NCBI GenBank assembly: GCA_039707655.1 | Contig: CM077671.1 | Location: forward strand, 301,010,509-301,074,508 | From: Elymus sibiricus | Taxonomy: Eukaryota; Streptophyta; Magnoliopsida; Poales; Poaceae | DNA length: 64,000 bases | Direction of reading: 5' to 3' | Shown here: one piece after another, positions 11,729 through 23,759 of the stretch | How positions within the stretch are numbered: position 1 is the stretch's first letter | Layout: each line of letters begins with the position of its first letter | Made by a program: the position numbers and the translations under genes | The notes under the pieces: model-generated | Told to the model about the DNA's origin: nothing | Database searches by the model: none | Seen by the model: the letters and a program-made list of their open reading frames with translations, nothing else

Positions 11729-12927
11729 TAGTAAGGATGCGAGAAAATATGCATGCAAACCGAGAGAGCTTCATCCATCCGTCACTGTCTGCATTCTACA
11801 GCCGTGCTGTTGGTTCGCGCCTAGCCGTTATCGTGGCCTTTAAAGTTCGTTACTCTACCAGTCTACCTCTGTCCTGTCCGTTGCCGCCTGCTACCATTCC
11901 TCGCTGTCAAAATTATCAGCGCGAGCCTCACTCAATCAAACACGCAGATAATCTACGCACCGAACATTCGGTTTCGATACGTAAGGCTATGAACTTCTGA
12001 TGAAGCGAGCATGTGGCGGAGGCTGGATCCGAGGAACACGACGACAATGGCGACCAGTGACAAGAGCCGGGGGTCACCGGCTCTCCCAAACAGTTGCTGC
12101 ACGAGTGACCAAAAGGCCGGATGGAACGGGACATGAAAGCGGTTCCAGGGAAAAGGAGAGGAAGATGAAAAGAGAAAAGGCTGGCTGGCTAGAGCTATTC
12201 ATAGTGTGTATCTCTGCGAATTACTGCTATAATTGCTGTCGTGCTGCCCCTTTTTATGCTGCTGTCGAGGCGGGCAGGTCCAAGCAGCCCACGCATCTAA
12301 CTTTTCCTTCCACATAAATGTCCAAAATAAACATTCGTGTCGACCAGGCTACTAGCCTTCTTTCCCCAGTGATTTGATGATCTCCATTTAATTGGCTCCA
12401 AAATCAAGCCCACAAAAATGTAACTCTTTCAGGTCAGAGGCATGCAGACTACACGATCTAGAACAGCATGATCTACAACATGTCAGACACTGAGGAAGCA
12501 CTTAAGAACAATAAGTATACATGTGAGCATTTTACCTATGCCGTGTGCATGAACTAGAGTTTGCCTGGATAGTTCTTGGATTTGGAGAATAGGAACGTCT
12601 CTGCAAGTTGAGATGACACAAACCTGGACAATGAGCTGACAAAAAGGAAAACAGATTTATTTGCACCCGGTGGTGGCCGGCCAAATGCCACTGTGGGTTA
12701 AGAACACAGATCCCATGGAAACAGTTTATAGCCAGATAGGAAAAGGTTTGGAGCCAGAGCAGTTGACATGATAAGTGGCCATTGACAGATTCAGAGAAGC
12801 AATAGGTAGATAGATAGATAACATGAGCTTGCATGGGATTACAATCAGGAGGAGGGAACAAACAAGGGGTCGGCGGAGAGTAGACTAGAGATGCTCACTT
12901 TGAGTTATTAAGTATTTCAATACAGGA
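11729..12927. other. Intergenic, downstream side of the MIF gene; nothing recognised
   Basis: Low-copy looking sequence with no supported ORF, TIR or tandem repeat. It separates the Harbinger-like element from the MIF gene. Confidence 0.35.
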
Positions 12928-12970
12928 TTAGCTAACAATCATAGGGGTCCTAGAGTAGATATGATGCAAC

Positions 12971-13030
12971 GGCAGCAGCAGCTTGACGATGGAGGAGAAC
13001 GGCAGCAGCAGCTTGACAATGGAGGAGAAC
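12971..13030. repeat. Tandem duplication of a 30-base unit in the MIF 3' flank
   Basis: Two adjacent 30-base copies (12971-13000 and 13001-13030) differing at one base, beginning ggcagcagcagcttgac. They start 16 bases after the MIF stop codon on the transcribed strand and so probably lie in the 3' UTR. A partial third copy follows at 13031. Confidence 0.85.
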
Positions 13031-13045
13031 GGAAGCGGCAGCAGT

Positions 13046-13333
13046 CTAGCCGCTGCTTGAAGAAGACGACGATGACGTGTCGGACTCGCAGTCCCATGCA
13101 ACCTCGTAGACCTGCACCCTGTGGTGGAAGCTGCGGTGGCAGCCGCAGGCTGAGCACTTGAGCGCGCCGAAGGTGCCCTCCTCGCCCTCGGCGATGAACT
13201 CCCTGCAGCCGTCCACGGCATAGCCCCCCGTGCTGGCGGCGTGGTTGCGGCGGCACTCCCCGTACCGCACGCCGCAGCAGCTGAACCGCACGATCGGCTC
13301 GCACCTCCGCAGGACCACCAACCTCTTCATCAC
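13046..13333 (-). CDS. MIF: Mini zinc finger protein (MIF, ZF-HD dimerisation domain)
   Basis: Intact single-exon ORF of 95 residues. A short basic N-terminus ([11 protein letters not shown]) is followed by the ZF-HD dimerisation zinc finger at about residues 22-73. The visible ligands are Cys27, His31, Cys43, Cys60, Cys63, Cys65/His66 and His70, within the pattern [25 protein letters not shown]. The tail has a serine run. The length matches grass MIF proteins (about 90-105 residues), which have the zinc finger but no homeodomain. MIFs pair with ZF-HD transcription factors and act as micro-protein inhibitors in hormone and floral or meristem programmes; that role is family knowledge. The first ATG was chosen because it gives the conserved MMKR start and lies about 95 bases below a TATA box. 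No breaks are seen. This is the one confident host gene. Confidence 0.95.
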   Translation of the reverse strand: MMKRLVVLRRCEPIVRFSCCGVRYGECRRNHAASTGGYAVDGCREFIAEGEEGTFGALKCSACGCHRSFHHRVQVYEVAWDCESDTSSSSSSSSG

Positions 13334-13423
13334 GAGGTGGCCTCTCTCTTCCCCTCTCTTCTTCCACTATGCTCCCAGCTACCTTGCTTCCAGCACAAAC
13401 CAACCCCTATCCATCGCACTGCA

Positions 13424-13432
13424 TATTTATAG
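13424..13432 (-). promoter_or_regulatory. TATA box of the MIF gene
   Basis: CTATAAATA on the minus strand, about 91 bases upstream of the MIF start codon. It implies a transcription start near 13,400 and a short leader of about 60 bases rich in CT, typical of grass leaders. Confidence 0.65.
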
Positions 13433-13440
13433 ACAACTTC

Positions 13441-15113
13441 CTTCCCCGGCGTCCTTCGCCTAGTGATACATCGTTTCCTACGGACAAAGTGCATGCTAAC
13501 CTGCATAAACTTGACACATGATCACCCACTCATGCATGTGGAGACCTAATTGGGCTGGCTCAATTGATGGTCCAGCAAATTCCACCTCACATTAGCAGGG
13601 GTGGGCAATTCTTGGGCCATTAAGGCAAACCTTAGATGGGAGTCCTACCTTTCTGCCCTACCTCGTTCTCTGGGTGTGTGTTGTGTGCTCTTTCCTCTCC
13701 TTTTCTTTGTTTCATATAATTGGGGTGACCAGTTAAGGATACTTGAATCTTAAGAATCCCAAAGGAGTAGGCCCCTTCGATCGAAAGGATATCATCAGCG
13801 TCGCATGCCAGCCTAGATATCTAAGAGGGCAGGGTCTTGATTTCCTTTGCTCATTCTCTGCCCACCAGGCACCTGTTGCTCTACCCCATCCCTGTGCAAT
13901 AGATTTCCTTTACTGTTTCAGCATGTGGCATAATGTGTGGACATGGATTTCTATATTGATTTAGACTCCTAAACAACAATTGACCGAGTGTGATAGGGGA
14001 AAAGCTAAAGGCCAATCATATGCAGCAAGAGAAGGGATCACAATCATGTAGTCGACGCAAAGGTGAAAAAATATCTTTTAATCAAGCACGCAACTATGTA
14101 CTTACCCCTTCGGATTAGTAACTCGGTATGGAAGAATAACGGTATAGGATGTCCTGAAACCAAAGATGGCTTAAACAAGTGATGACACGGTCTACTTGGT
14201 TGAATACCAAAACATACCAGAAGCATTCAGACATTGCAGTGCAGCCCAAAAATGCTATTACATGTAGGCTATGGATGGTCCCTGTTTGAGTGGGCTCCAA
14301 GGTCATCATGCCTTCACCTTTCTTAGGTGCTGCATCTACTTCAAAAAGAAGGGCTTTTAAACATCTGTCAGACAAAGAATACAAGCCATCAATTCTATGA
14401 TATTCAATAGTTTTGCAAGGATAGCATGCCTATTTTAATATGCGAAATCTTAGTAATGTGAAACATATGAAGGAATCTCAACTTGACAAACAAAGGGTAC
14501 AAAGATACATCTGTACAGTCAGCAATTCAGCACTGCTAACTGCAGGGACATGTGAAGCCTATTAATTTTGCGCTTTCCATCCCAAGCTCAGATCTTGAGG
14601 CAGAAGAACATAACACCAGGAGAAATAACATCTTGGAGAAAAACAAATATCAAAGCTGCAATAGTGTGTACTGTGTCGAGTTAAAAAAAAACATTTGGAT
14701 TTAGTGAAAACCTGCAGGGATATTCTGAGCTGACAAAGATAATCATGCAAGGCAAGATTCCTGCCAACTCCCTTTTTGCGGATTAGGATTAGGTCATTCA
14801 CAAAGAAATCACATCACCTTTCTTCAGAACAAGTGCAGAGATCACATGGAACAACAAGAAGGAACATGTGCATTCTTGTCCTAGGTAGCCTTCACCCTTT
14901 GAGAACTCAGTCTCAGGCAGCAATGCAAACCTAATACTGGAAATACCATGATACTAGATTATTTTGGAATCCAGCACGTGTCGAATGAGATTAGACAACG
15001 GAAGCTTTTGCCTTTTCTTCTTAACTACCCAACCACAAAAGAGCATGAGTGTTAGAGATATCATTTCCCCCGTACTGATGTGACTAAGAACACACAAGCC
15101 ATGCTCCTATGTT
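13441..15113. other. MIF upstream region and low-copy DNA with exon-like fragments
   Basis: The first few hundred bases upstream of MIF hold its likely promoter. Farther right, two minus-strand stretches look like exons with splice sites: about 14,360-14,290 (reads KALLFEVDAAPKK before a GTGAAG) and about 14,800-14,710 (reads LILIRKKGVGRNLALHDYL, ending CTGCAG before GTTTTC). I cannot assign either to a family or join them. No other gene is supported. Confidence 0.3.
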
Positions 15114-15262
15114 CTCCCTCCGTTCACTAATATAAGATGTTTCGGTTATTTCAATATGGACTACATACGGACTGGAATGATTGAACAAACACACTAAAGC
15201 ATGTCTATATACATCCGATTCACAAAAAAGTTAGAACATCTTATATTTGTGAACCGAGGGAG
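15114..15262. mobile_element. Stowaway (Tc1/mariner) MITE
   Basis: A 149-base element with inverted ends ctccctccgttcactaatat and its complement at the right (ctTATATTTGTGAACCGAGG). This is the classic grass Stowaway end. TA follows the right end at 15263-15264; the left TSD has decayed to TT. No coding capacity. Confidence 0.88.
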
Positions 15263-15549
15263 TAGTTATGTGCTGGTGTAAACTTGCTTCAGTAAATATG
15301 CTTGACTAATCCAAATTTTAGGTGTAGATACAAACTACCTGTCATCATATCACCTTAACAAAAAACCTGCATACGTCTTAAAGATATATTTGCAGCCCTG
15401 GATGATATTTTATAGGGGAAACTAGACAGAAAAGTGGGTAAGGGAGATGGAAAGCATATACGATCAGAGCTAGCAACTAGCTCGAATATTAAATGAATAA
15501 CAGAAAGCAGAATCAAATTATCCATCATCAGTAGCAGTGTGCTCATAGA

Positions 15550-17893
15550 TCACTGTTCAGCTGCCTTAGCCTTTTTTCCTTTCAAATCAACCTTGACCAA
15601 GTGAATAAAGGATGCATTGTGCCAATGGTCAAGTATATAGTCCTGTGTGACAAATGAAACAGCATGTAAGTTCGCGATAAATAAAACAGTGACATATGCC
15701 CTCAAAAGCAGAGTCGCTTAATGATCTGGTTACCTTATTAAATTACCTTGATATGACAAGCAAACAACAGACCTACGATTCCATAGCTGATTAGTTTAAA
15801 ATGTCCAGGAAATAGAAATCAGTTTCAGGTAAACCAAGTTCGTCTAAATATGAAAACCATATGCAGTAGAACATTCAATGTGACAGACTGCAGCAACTTG
15901 GACACTGGATTGTTTACCTGTAACATACAGTAGCAGGAAAAGAAAGGTTAAGAATCAGCCGTAAGATAATTCTGGCATCATGGATCATGAATCCTTTCCA
16001 TCTGCCAACAAAAAGTGCTTCAGCATTTGCCTCATGAATGAAAAGGACCAAAACATCCATGATAGCGCTGATTGACTGTCCTGATGGAAGATAAAGTGTT
16101 TATGTACCTCAGTAGTTGAATAGAGAGGCTCCACCTTTGACCCCGTACCCTGGAAAAAGCTGGGCAATTTGCAGTTACGCCAAACCATTGGGCTATTTAC
16201 GATTTTGAACTACATTCAGATAATATTACCAAGATAAGCTATTAACATAAAAACCATGATCAAGTGATCATTTAGAAAATTTCAGACATATCAACTATGC
16301 AAACAACTTTTAAGAGCAGGAGGTGTAACTGTTATAAGAATATATTTTCAGCAAGCATGCTGCATGCAACACAGCTGTGTATTATTCAATTTCAAAAGAA
16401 AACAAACCCAAGAAATCCTTTATTGGCAAGGCCAAAACTCCAAAGGAGTAGAGTCATGCACGAATTCATTAACAGTTACAAAAGTGAAGCAACCAATGAT
16501 GAAAACATGCATGCTGCGACCTATTAGCAAACATCAAGCAGCATAAGGGAAAGTTGAAGTTCTAAGCTCAGCATTGATATAGGGTAAATTAATATGACTT
16601 GGGCTCTCAAAGAGTAAACATAATATGTCATCTGTACGAATTTACTCCAACCAACTAATGATTAGATTTGTTTTGAATCTCGTTAGGTTTTATGTAATGC
16701 TAGACCAACCAGGGACTATCTCAGGGCGGCATTTCTTGAAGATGAAGAAGAACATGAGCAAGCACCGTGAGAAAGATGTGCCTTGAACACAGGAAGGTGG
16801 GCCGCGAGCACACATACTCAGCTAGCCACACCAGAGCAGATACCCGGACCCATTCTATGCAATACAAACAAGATCCTTTGTATTCTGAGCTTCTGAAATA
16901 ATCACTTATTGCAATTTGTTATAGCCTGTCCTTGTTGATGAAGAATAATAGAAGTGTTGGAAACTGCATATTCAGCAATGACATCTTCTTGCTCATATGT
17001 TCAACAGTACCTTCTATAACAATATGACTATTTTGTCTACTCTAAGGAAGAAGGAGCATCGCTGGATAATTCAGAGGAACGTCTACATCTAGATACTGAG
17101 GTTATGCTCGTATTCTGAACCTGAAGGGAAGAAATTGTGATGGACCATCTTCCATTTCTAACATAATGGAATTATCGCATAGACCAAATCACTACGATGT
17201 AAAATATATGTTAAAATATACTCCCTCCGTCCCATAATGTAAGACGCTTATTGACACTACTTGACATTGATTAGATGTGAATCTCAATAGCCAAATAGAT
17301 GAATTCGGGCTATAAATAGCTAGGGCAAAATACTTGTCTGTGCCTCCTGAAACAAGTCTAGAATGTCAGAACACATGGAAGCCTGTAAAGAAAATTGCTT
17401 GATTGCTTCACCCAAGGAAATATGGTCAATCACATGCTACATAGCATAACATACCATCCAACATCTTCATAGGAGTGCAAATGCTTATCCATACCATAGC
17501 ATGCTAGCATCGAACCCTGTAGCCCTTAGTGGTTCAGACATTTCAGGCAAGCTCAGATATTACTGAGTCTTCAGGCACCACATATTTACATAAATCGGAC
17601 TGAGATTTGCAACAGCTGGATAGAAGAACAAAAATATCAGACAAGGGAACTGGTCATTATCTATCTACCCTGAATCGCAATGTGTTCTTCGGCAACCAAA
17701 CTGTTTGCGCGAACCACGCAGAGCGGAGAAAACCTATGGCGATTTCTCATATCTGTACGGGTGTAGCCACCCAAAATTAGGACCATACCGCGCGGAACGA
17801 AGGACGTGAACAGGGAGAAGCGTCGGCGGCTGGCTCTGGCCACCTACCGCCGCAGCCATTGGTGGGGGTGGAGAAAACATTTCGCGAGAGCCA
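15550..17893 (-). pseudogene. Possible spliced nuclear gene of unknown family, first and last exons visible
   Basis: A last exon at 15642-15550 is convincing. It follows a CACACAG acceptor, reads DYILDHWHNASFIHLVKVDL and ends KKAKAAEQ at a TGA. An internal exon candidate at about 16,150-16,109 (GTGSKVEPLYSTTE) has TTCCAG before it and GTACAT after it. A first exon candidate starts at the ATG at about 17,893: it begins MALAKCF, is rich in Arg, Ser and Ala like an organelle transit peptide, and ends NSLVAEEHIAIQ before a CAGG/GTAGAT donor near 17,660. An in-frame TAG after residue 16 breaks it, unless the start is elsewhere. I cannot link these exons or name the protein. Confidence 0.35.
17221..17272. 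repeat. Truncated Stowaway MITE end
   Basis: Begins with ctccctccgtcccataatgt after a TA, the conserved Stowaway terminus. No matching inverted end was found to the right, so only one end remains. Confidence 0.5.
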
Positions 17894-18185
17894 TTGCCGG
17901 AGATGGGGGCAGGAGGATGGGATTTGCTTCTTTTTTTTTACAGAAAAGAAGATGGGTTCGAATTGGTGGGAGTGGGCCGGGCTAGACGGCATGATGATGG
18001 GATTTCTAGGGCTTTTGGATCAGCTCAGGTTTTTGGTCATTCTCAAAAAAAAAAAAAAAAAAACTCAGGTTTTTGGTTGGGCTGGAGGAGATGCGCAATA
18101 ATTCAGCCCATAGTTTATTTTGCTAAAAAAAGCCCATAATGTTTTTTTCAACATTCTCCTTCTGCGTCTTTGTCATTCTCCTCCT

Positions 18186-18330
18186 CGCATCTCACTTTTT
18201 TTATAAAGGTTCACCAGAAGTACAAAGCATCTTAAATATAATAATAATTATATTGATGTCCATGGTCCGCCGAATGGCCAGTGCCGCCGCCAGAATGAGC
18301 CGCACCTCATCAGATACTTAACATTTTTAT
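18186..18330 (-). repeat. LINE 3'-end fragment
   Basis: Starts on plus with a short T run and 'ataaaggttcaccagaagtac', then a taataataatta tract. I recall this arrangement as the complement of the 3' tail of common Triticeae LINEs. No coding part is included. Confidence is limited by length. Confidence 0.35.
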
Positions 18331-19204
18331 CCATAATAAATAAAACTTTATGATATGTAGAACTGTGGAAAAGCAAGGTCATTCGTTAAGAATTGTTCTA
18401 CTGTTTGGTTAAATTATTATGCCACAATAATTCAGAGGAAGCATTCTGAATGCACAAGAAGCGAACAAGTCTAAAAAAAACGAGGAAACATTCTATTGTA
18501 CTACTAATTTTGCATGTCTTTTACGTGCAAATTGCAGAGAAGAACATGTGCATCCATATACATGACGATGGAACCGGGCTGGAGCCACACATTTTTGTTT
18601 GGCGACGTCAACGTGGACACACATGAGCGCAAAAACACATATAACTTTTTCGCAAGATGACATGCTGCCGACCACGCGGAATCAATTGCTAGTTTGCTAG
18701 TACCACCATGCATGACGCTCCATATGTGCGTTGTGTAGCAACAGAACAACAACAGGCACATCAGCAAGCAACTCTTGCGACAGAAGAAAAGGAGAAGCGA
18801 CATTAAACTCGATCGATCGCGAGTTGCAATCTACTGTGTTGTTGTGTACGTACGCTTACGGCCGGTTTCATGGGCACCCATACGTGCACCTATCTCTTGA
18901 AGCCGACCTGTGCTACAGCTCTAGCGCACATGAACGAGCACTGATCACACGCGGGAGAAGCAGAACGAGCGCCTCGTCAACTTGATCCCGCACAGGCGCA
19001 CACGCATTTCCGCGTGAAAAGAAATAAGACTCTGCTGTGTTTTGCATGCTATGCTAGCTATGCGCGCGGCTCATGAAATATAGGAGTGCTTTAAAAAAAA
19101 TTGAAATATAGGAGTACATGCTCCGGGCTCTCAAGTTCAGAGTATATGTATATACACGTCACGTTGCCACTGTACAAGTACCATGCGCCTTAGGCTGCCT
19201 AGCT

Positions 19205-19254
19205 ACTACGAACTGGTCGATTCGGCCGATCGATATCCTTATATGCGACGCCTT
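19205..19254 (+). repeat. 50-base direct repeat, copy 1
   Basis: Starts actacgaactggtcgattcg. An identical 50-base copy lies at 19,354-19,403, 149 bases on. Confidence 0.92.
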
Positions 19255-19353
19255 CTAAACCATTACATGACGGAGAAGTCCATTCTCGTCATGATCAATC
19301 CACATCCTACCACATAGTGCCCGGAGAACCTGCTTCTAGAAGATTCTATAGCC

Positions 19354-19403
19354 ACTACGAACTGGTCGATTCGGCCGATCGATATCCTTATATGCGACGC
19401 CTT
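19354..19403 (+). repeat. 50-base direct repeat, copy 2
   Basis: Identical to 19,205-19,254 over all 50 bases; the sequences on either side diverge at once. Confidence 0.92.
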
Positions 19404-22143
19404 ACGTACTGCTCATGCAACGCGTCGTACGTGCTTGAATATGATCGATGCTCCATTTAATCGGGAGATCGAATAATACTGCAGTGTTACGATCTATGCC
19501 CTAGCTAGTACGCCAGCTTAGCTAGTAGGAGTACACTGCTAGTACATCTTGATGATATCGATCCTTGATTAATCTCTTGATCATCATGCCATGCCCGTAC
19601 GTACTCTCGCGCGATCGACGTCGACTCGTTCCAGGATCGCTCAGCTAGCTGCCTTCACCTACGAACGACCACTGCTAGCTACTGTGTGAAAGATCGAAGC
19701 AGGAATGAAGAACATTCTTATCTTCACACCTCCGATCGCGCGCTGGCATTTGCGTCGGCAGCGTCGGCAGGCTCAATACAGGCCTGAGCAGTGACCACAA
19801 CGGCGGCGCTTTCAGGTCAGGGTCGGGGTCGATCCATCAAGCAGGGCAAGTATATTGCATTAACTCGATCGGTTTCGCGAGAGGCGAGAAAAACGTAGCC
19901 CTTTCGACATCTCTCCCTGTCACTCTACTATCTACTAGTACAAACGTACGTTGTACTAGGTACGTACGCTGCACACAAGTACATAAATTCGTATCGATCG
20001 ATTGATCATGCATGCATCTCATCGGAGATAAAGATTAAATCGACTGGACTGCAGGTAATTTGTAAGATCATGTGGCGTTTGCATGCAGACGTAGAACTGA
20101 AGGATCAACGACGGGAGAAGACAGCTGGGCTGACCAACTCCTCATGCGTACAGTACATTTCGCCTGGGGCCCTCCTGGCCGAGTGAAGTCGAATTCTGGG
20201 CGAGTTAGGGCAGGCAGGCCGATCAATCTTCTGTAGCGAGGGGTCTAATTCCCCACATGCTCCCCATTACTACCCATCACTAATGAGTTAATCTCTGCAC
20301 ATGCCCTTGTCCGGACGGTGCATGCCAAGGGATAATGACAATAATAATACGTTACGTTACGTTACGTACGCATTCATATGCCTTGCAGCGAGAAATAGCT
20401 GTGTATGTGGCCCGAATATCTACATTCTGATGCCACGACACACTGCGTGCAAGGCCAGCGTGTGCGTGCGTGCGTACGTACGTGCAATGCCTCTTGCAGC
20501 CTTGACTGGCTTCGACCTGCAATCTTGCCATTGCAGCCTTATTGCATGTCCTACAAGTCGGTTAGTCATGTCGATTAAGCAAGTGTAGTAACTATATATA
20601 CTGAAGAAGTTCCATGGCACAGTGGTACGGCCAGAATTAGGCGTTGCTACCTTGGTTCAGTACAAAGCAAAGCATGCTCTTGGTCTCAAGGACAGACGTC
20701 ACACGTGTCCCTCCTCCTAGCTAGCTCCATCTTTACTTTACAGCTGGGTTGAGGAGAGTAAAGAGAGAGGAGAGGAGAGGGCAAGGAGCCACAGTACAGG
20801 AGGAGAGGGAGGGGCAGCATGCATGGAGCTGATGATCTCTATCTATCTAGCCTAGCCTAGCTTGCCAATAAGTCCCCTCACATGTGCAGTGGTGGAGGGC
20901 ACGCATTTACGCCCTTGTTTTCTTTTTCGCTCGGGCATTCAATTCGCGCACTCTGAGTTCCGCTGCCACTTTTTGTTTATCATCTCGCTGCCTAGGCAGC
21001 GGCCCTGCCCCGCCATCTATCCCGATCTTCATCACTTCATGCATATGCATGTACCTAGATCGTCCACCGATCCTTCTCCTCTGACCATGACGCATCACGA
21101 GTCAAATTTTGTCTACGTCTACTCTAAACAAATGCTATAGACAGTATGAGAGTCAAATTTTCTTCAGTAAAGTATTGCCACTGTTCGACCATGTGCTCCT
21201 TCTCCATGCAAATTACGTAGTACACTGAATTTCTAGAGTGTGCTCGAAGTCTCTTCCTCCCGGTATTGTATAAATGTATAATGGAGGGGCATTGATCAGT
21301 TTACTGCCGGGGCAAGGCAATGGCGTTCACATGCATGCCCTGCCTGCCAAGTCCACAGACTAAAGAACTGCTCCATTTAACCTTTTGCTGTGAGGTCATG
21401 GCTTGCATATGAGTGAGATAAGAGGGCCAGTTTTAATTAATCTATACCAGTAAAGTAAGCATTTTTATTAGGGTGGCGTGGTGCATGCAGAGATGCAGGT
21501 ATCAAGGGCAGTCATGCAGAGATGCATCGCAGCCTGGAGAGAAACGGAAAAGGTCAATGCAGCGACGAGATGGCTTTACTGCCCCAGGACGCACCGGCAT
21601 TTAACGCCGCTCCCTCGCCGGCCGTGCGTTTCCAAGGCGCGTGCAGAAGTTTCTTTGCTCTCTCGTTAACTGAAACCTTTTCTACTCCGACGACAGGCGT
21701 TCTCGCACCAGTGAAGCTACGCGCATACCGTTCAAAAGTAATGTAGCCAAACTTTACCCAACGGTAAGAGTGATGGTCTGATTTTCTTCAGTTCCATATA
21801 TCCAGTGATCAGTCCTGCTAAATGAATGCATGCAGACATATTATTAAGCAAAAGGTCCAAAAACGATATGTGATTCGGTACAAGCTCCCCAAAGGAGCCA
21901 AAGTAAAATGATAAAAAAAAGTTGCCACAACCGGCGAAAAATAGGTCAAGATGACTAAACACCTAGCCTATTATTGGACCATCATTCAAAACGATTATAA
22001 GTATTTCGTGCTACTGTCTCTAACGTTTGCATCCAATAGCCATATGCTCATTGGCTTCCGCATGACTGAGTAACGACCAGGTATGCTAGTGATAAATAAT
22101 AGCCTGATGATCTGATCTTATGCAAATTGCAACATAGCTAGTC

Positions 22144-23532
22144 ATGGTAAGGAAAATTAGACTCAAAAGAAGAAGAATTGATTTGGAACTTAAAAGGAAA
22201 AGAGATGACATAACTGAAGTTGAGGAAGACCATGTATTGCCCTTGCTTGAATTGGAACAACAACCTGAACAACAACATAACCAACATTGAGGAGTTCAAA
22301 CAAATGAGGTTGTTACATTCCGAGGTATCGAGTTCTTGCAGCGAGACCTTGATGGCAATATCCACCAAACCAGAGAGATATTGTGAGAAAGGCATATTTG
22401 ATGTTAGGTCCTATGCAACCCCGCCTAGAGAACTATAAACCTTCAGGTGAACCAGGGCATCAACGTCGCTTCCAGTATAGTTGGTTTCATGAGCTTCATC
22501 ATGCCCAACTAGTTGAACTAGAAAATGGAATCTCTAATGCTAGCATCGAGACAGGTCAAGGGGCAACTCAAATCCGCTCACGTAAGTGACGAGGAGACAC
22601 AAGGTGGGGTTCTCATTTTGGTTCAGTTCACAACTTTATGAAGATGTTTGGTATAGTTTGTTCAGTTATCCAAGATATAGTTTCTGATGGATCAATTGGC
22701 TCAATTCGTGCAAATGTAGACACTTCTTTTGACTACTTGTCCTCATTTGAGTTCATTTTTATCTTATGTTTGATGACAGAAATATTTGAGATAAACGAAT
22801 TGCTTGGCCCAGCTTTGCAAAAGAAGTCACAAGATATTGTGAATGTTGTCCATCTAGTATCCTCAACAAAGTATGTATTACTACGGTTGTTGAATTTTGT
22901 GTAAACCATTCCATTGACATTCCTGACTTTGAGGAAACATACATCGTGCATGATGGCTGTGCCCATCATCAACCTATCAGTTCACCAAGGAGCATTATTT
23001 CGAGTGGAAATTTTCTTTGCAACACTGGACACTCAACTATTTGAATTAAACCGAGGATTCAATGAGAATGTAATGGATCTTCTAACCATTAACGCCACCT
23101 TGATTCCTAGAAACAAATTCAGAGGATTCAAAGCTAGTGATATATGTGAGATGGTGGAAAAAAACTACCCAGCTAATTTTCCCAAGATATTTATGGATTA
23201 CAACAGATGCTTCCGAGGATGATGACCTGAAAAATACATCTACCTTAACTGATCTATGTCGATGCCTTGTGGAGACAGGAAGACATACTGTCTACAATTT
23301 GATTGACGGATTACTTCGTTTGCTCATTACCCTTCCAGTTTCTACAGCGAGTGCAGAACGTGCATTTTCTAGTATGAAGATCATTAAGAGAAGATTGCGC
23401 AATAAGATGGAAGATGAGAATCTTGCTAATAACTTGTTAGTTCACATAGAGGGTGGAATTCTGGACAATGATAGACATGAAGATGTCATTGCAGATTTCA
23501 TAAGCAAGAAGGATCGGAGAGTTGATTTCTAA
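22144..23532 (+). pseudogene. hAT-superfamily transposase relic (DUF4371 / zinc-finger MYM-like type)
   Basis: Plus-strand pieces in shifting frames follow a hAT transposase from end to end. They are a basic N-terminus (MVRKIRLKRRRIDLELKRKR, 22,144), a block with RKAYLMLGPMQPRLENYKPS then GHQRRFQYSWF (22,385-22,490), a middle block with SSFEFIFILCLMTEIF and LQKKSQDIVNVVHLVSSTK (22,738-22,870), and the C-terminal dimerisation domain with LPVSTASAERAFSSMKIIKR and NLLVHI (23,325-23,460). Most of the catalytic core between the second and third blocks is missing and at least two frameshifts are present. A likely right TIR, aagctccgccactg, ends at 23,751. A matching left TIR was not found. Confidence 0.8.
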
Positions 23533-23737
23533 TATGTGATTAAGTCCATGTCTAATGTCTCAACACTTTTGTATTAGATAACTTAATATTACTTCATGGT
23601 TGAACTGTACTTTGGTACATATTACATATATATGATATACATATTTTCTAGCTCGATCTTATAACATGTCCTTATGATTCATAATTTGGAAAAAAAATGT
23701 GTTCTTCTTTAGTCCGTCTCGTCCAAAATTTTCTTTC

Positions 23738-23751
23738 AAGCTCCGCCACTG
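23738..23751. other. Putative right TIR of the hAT element
   Basis: The complement of cagtggcggagctt, a terminus often seen in grass hAT elements, located 206 bases after the transposase relic. The 8-base TSD could not be confirmed because the left end is missing. Confidence 0.4.
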
Positions 23752-23759
23752 GGTGATAC

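Larger units (their letters stand above)
18331..22143. other. Low-copy intergenic DNA, no gene recognised
   Basis: The sequence is rich in gatcgatc, tacgtacg and catgcatg words, as is common upstream of grass genes. It contains a 50-base exact direct repeat (19,205 and 19,354), a cgttacgttacgttacgtacg run near 20,348, a gcgtgcgtgcgtacgtacg run near 20,465 and a GA-rich stretch at 20,762-20,815. No ORF with family features was found. I looked for the common conserved grass microRNAs by eye and found none. Confidence 0.4.

Noticed and set aside
12928..13403. Overlapping minus-strand ORFs around MIF (154 and 97 residues)
   Set aside because: They are other-frame shadows of the MIF coding region; only the 95-residue frame has the zinc-finger pattern.
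20741..20880. GA-rich stretch as a 5' UTR or microRNA precursor
   Set aside because: No downstream coding exon and no match by eye to the common conserved grass microRNAs; left as unannotated low-copy DNA.
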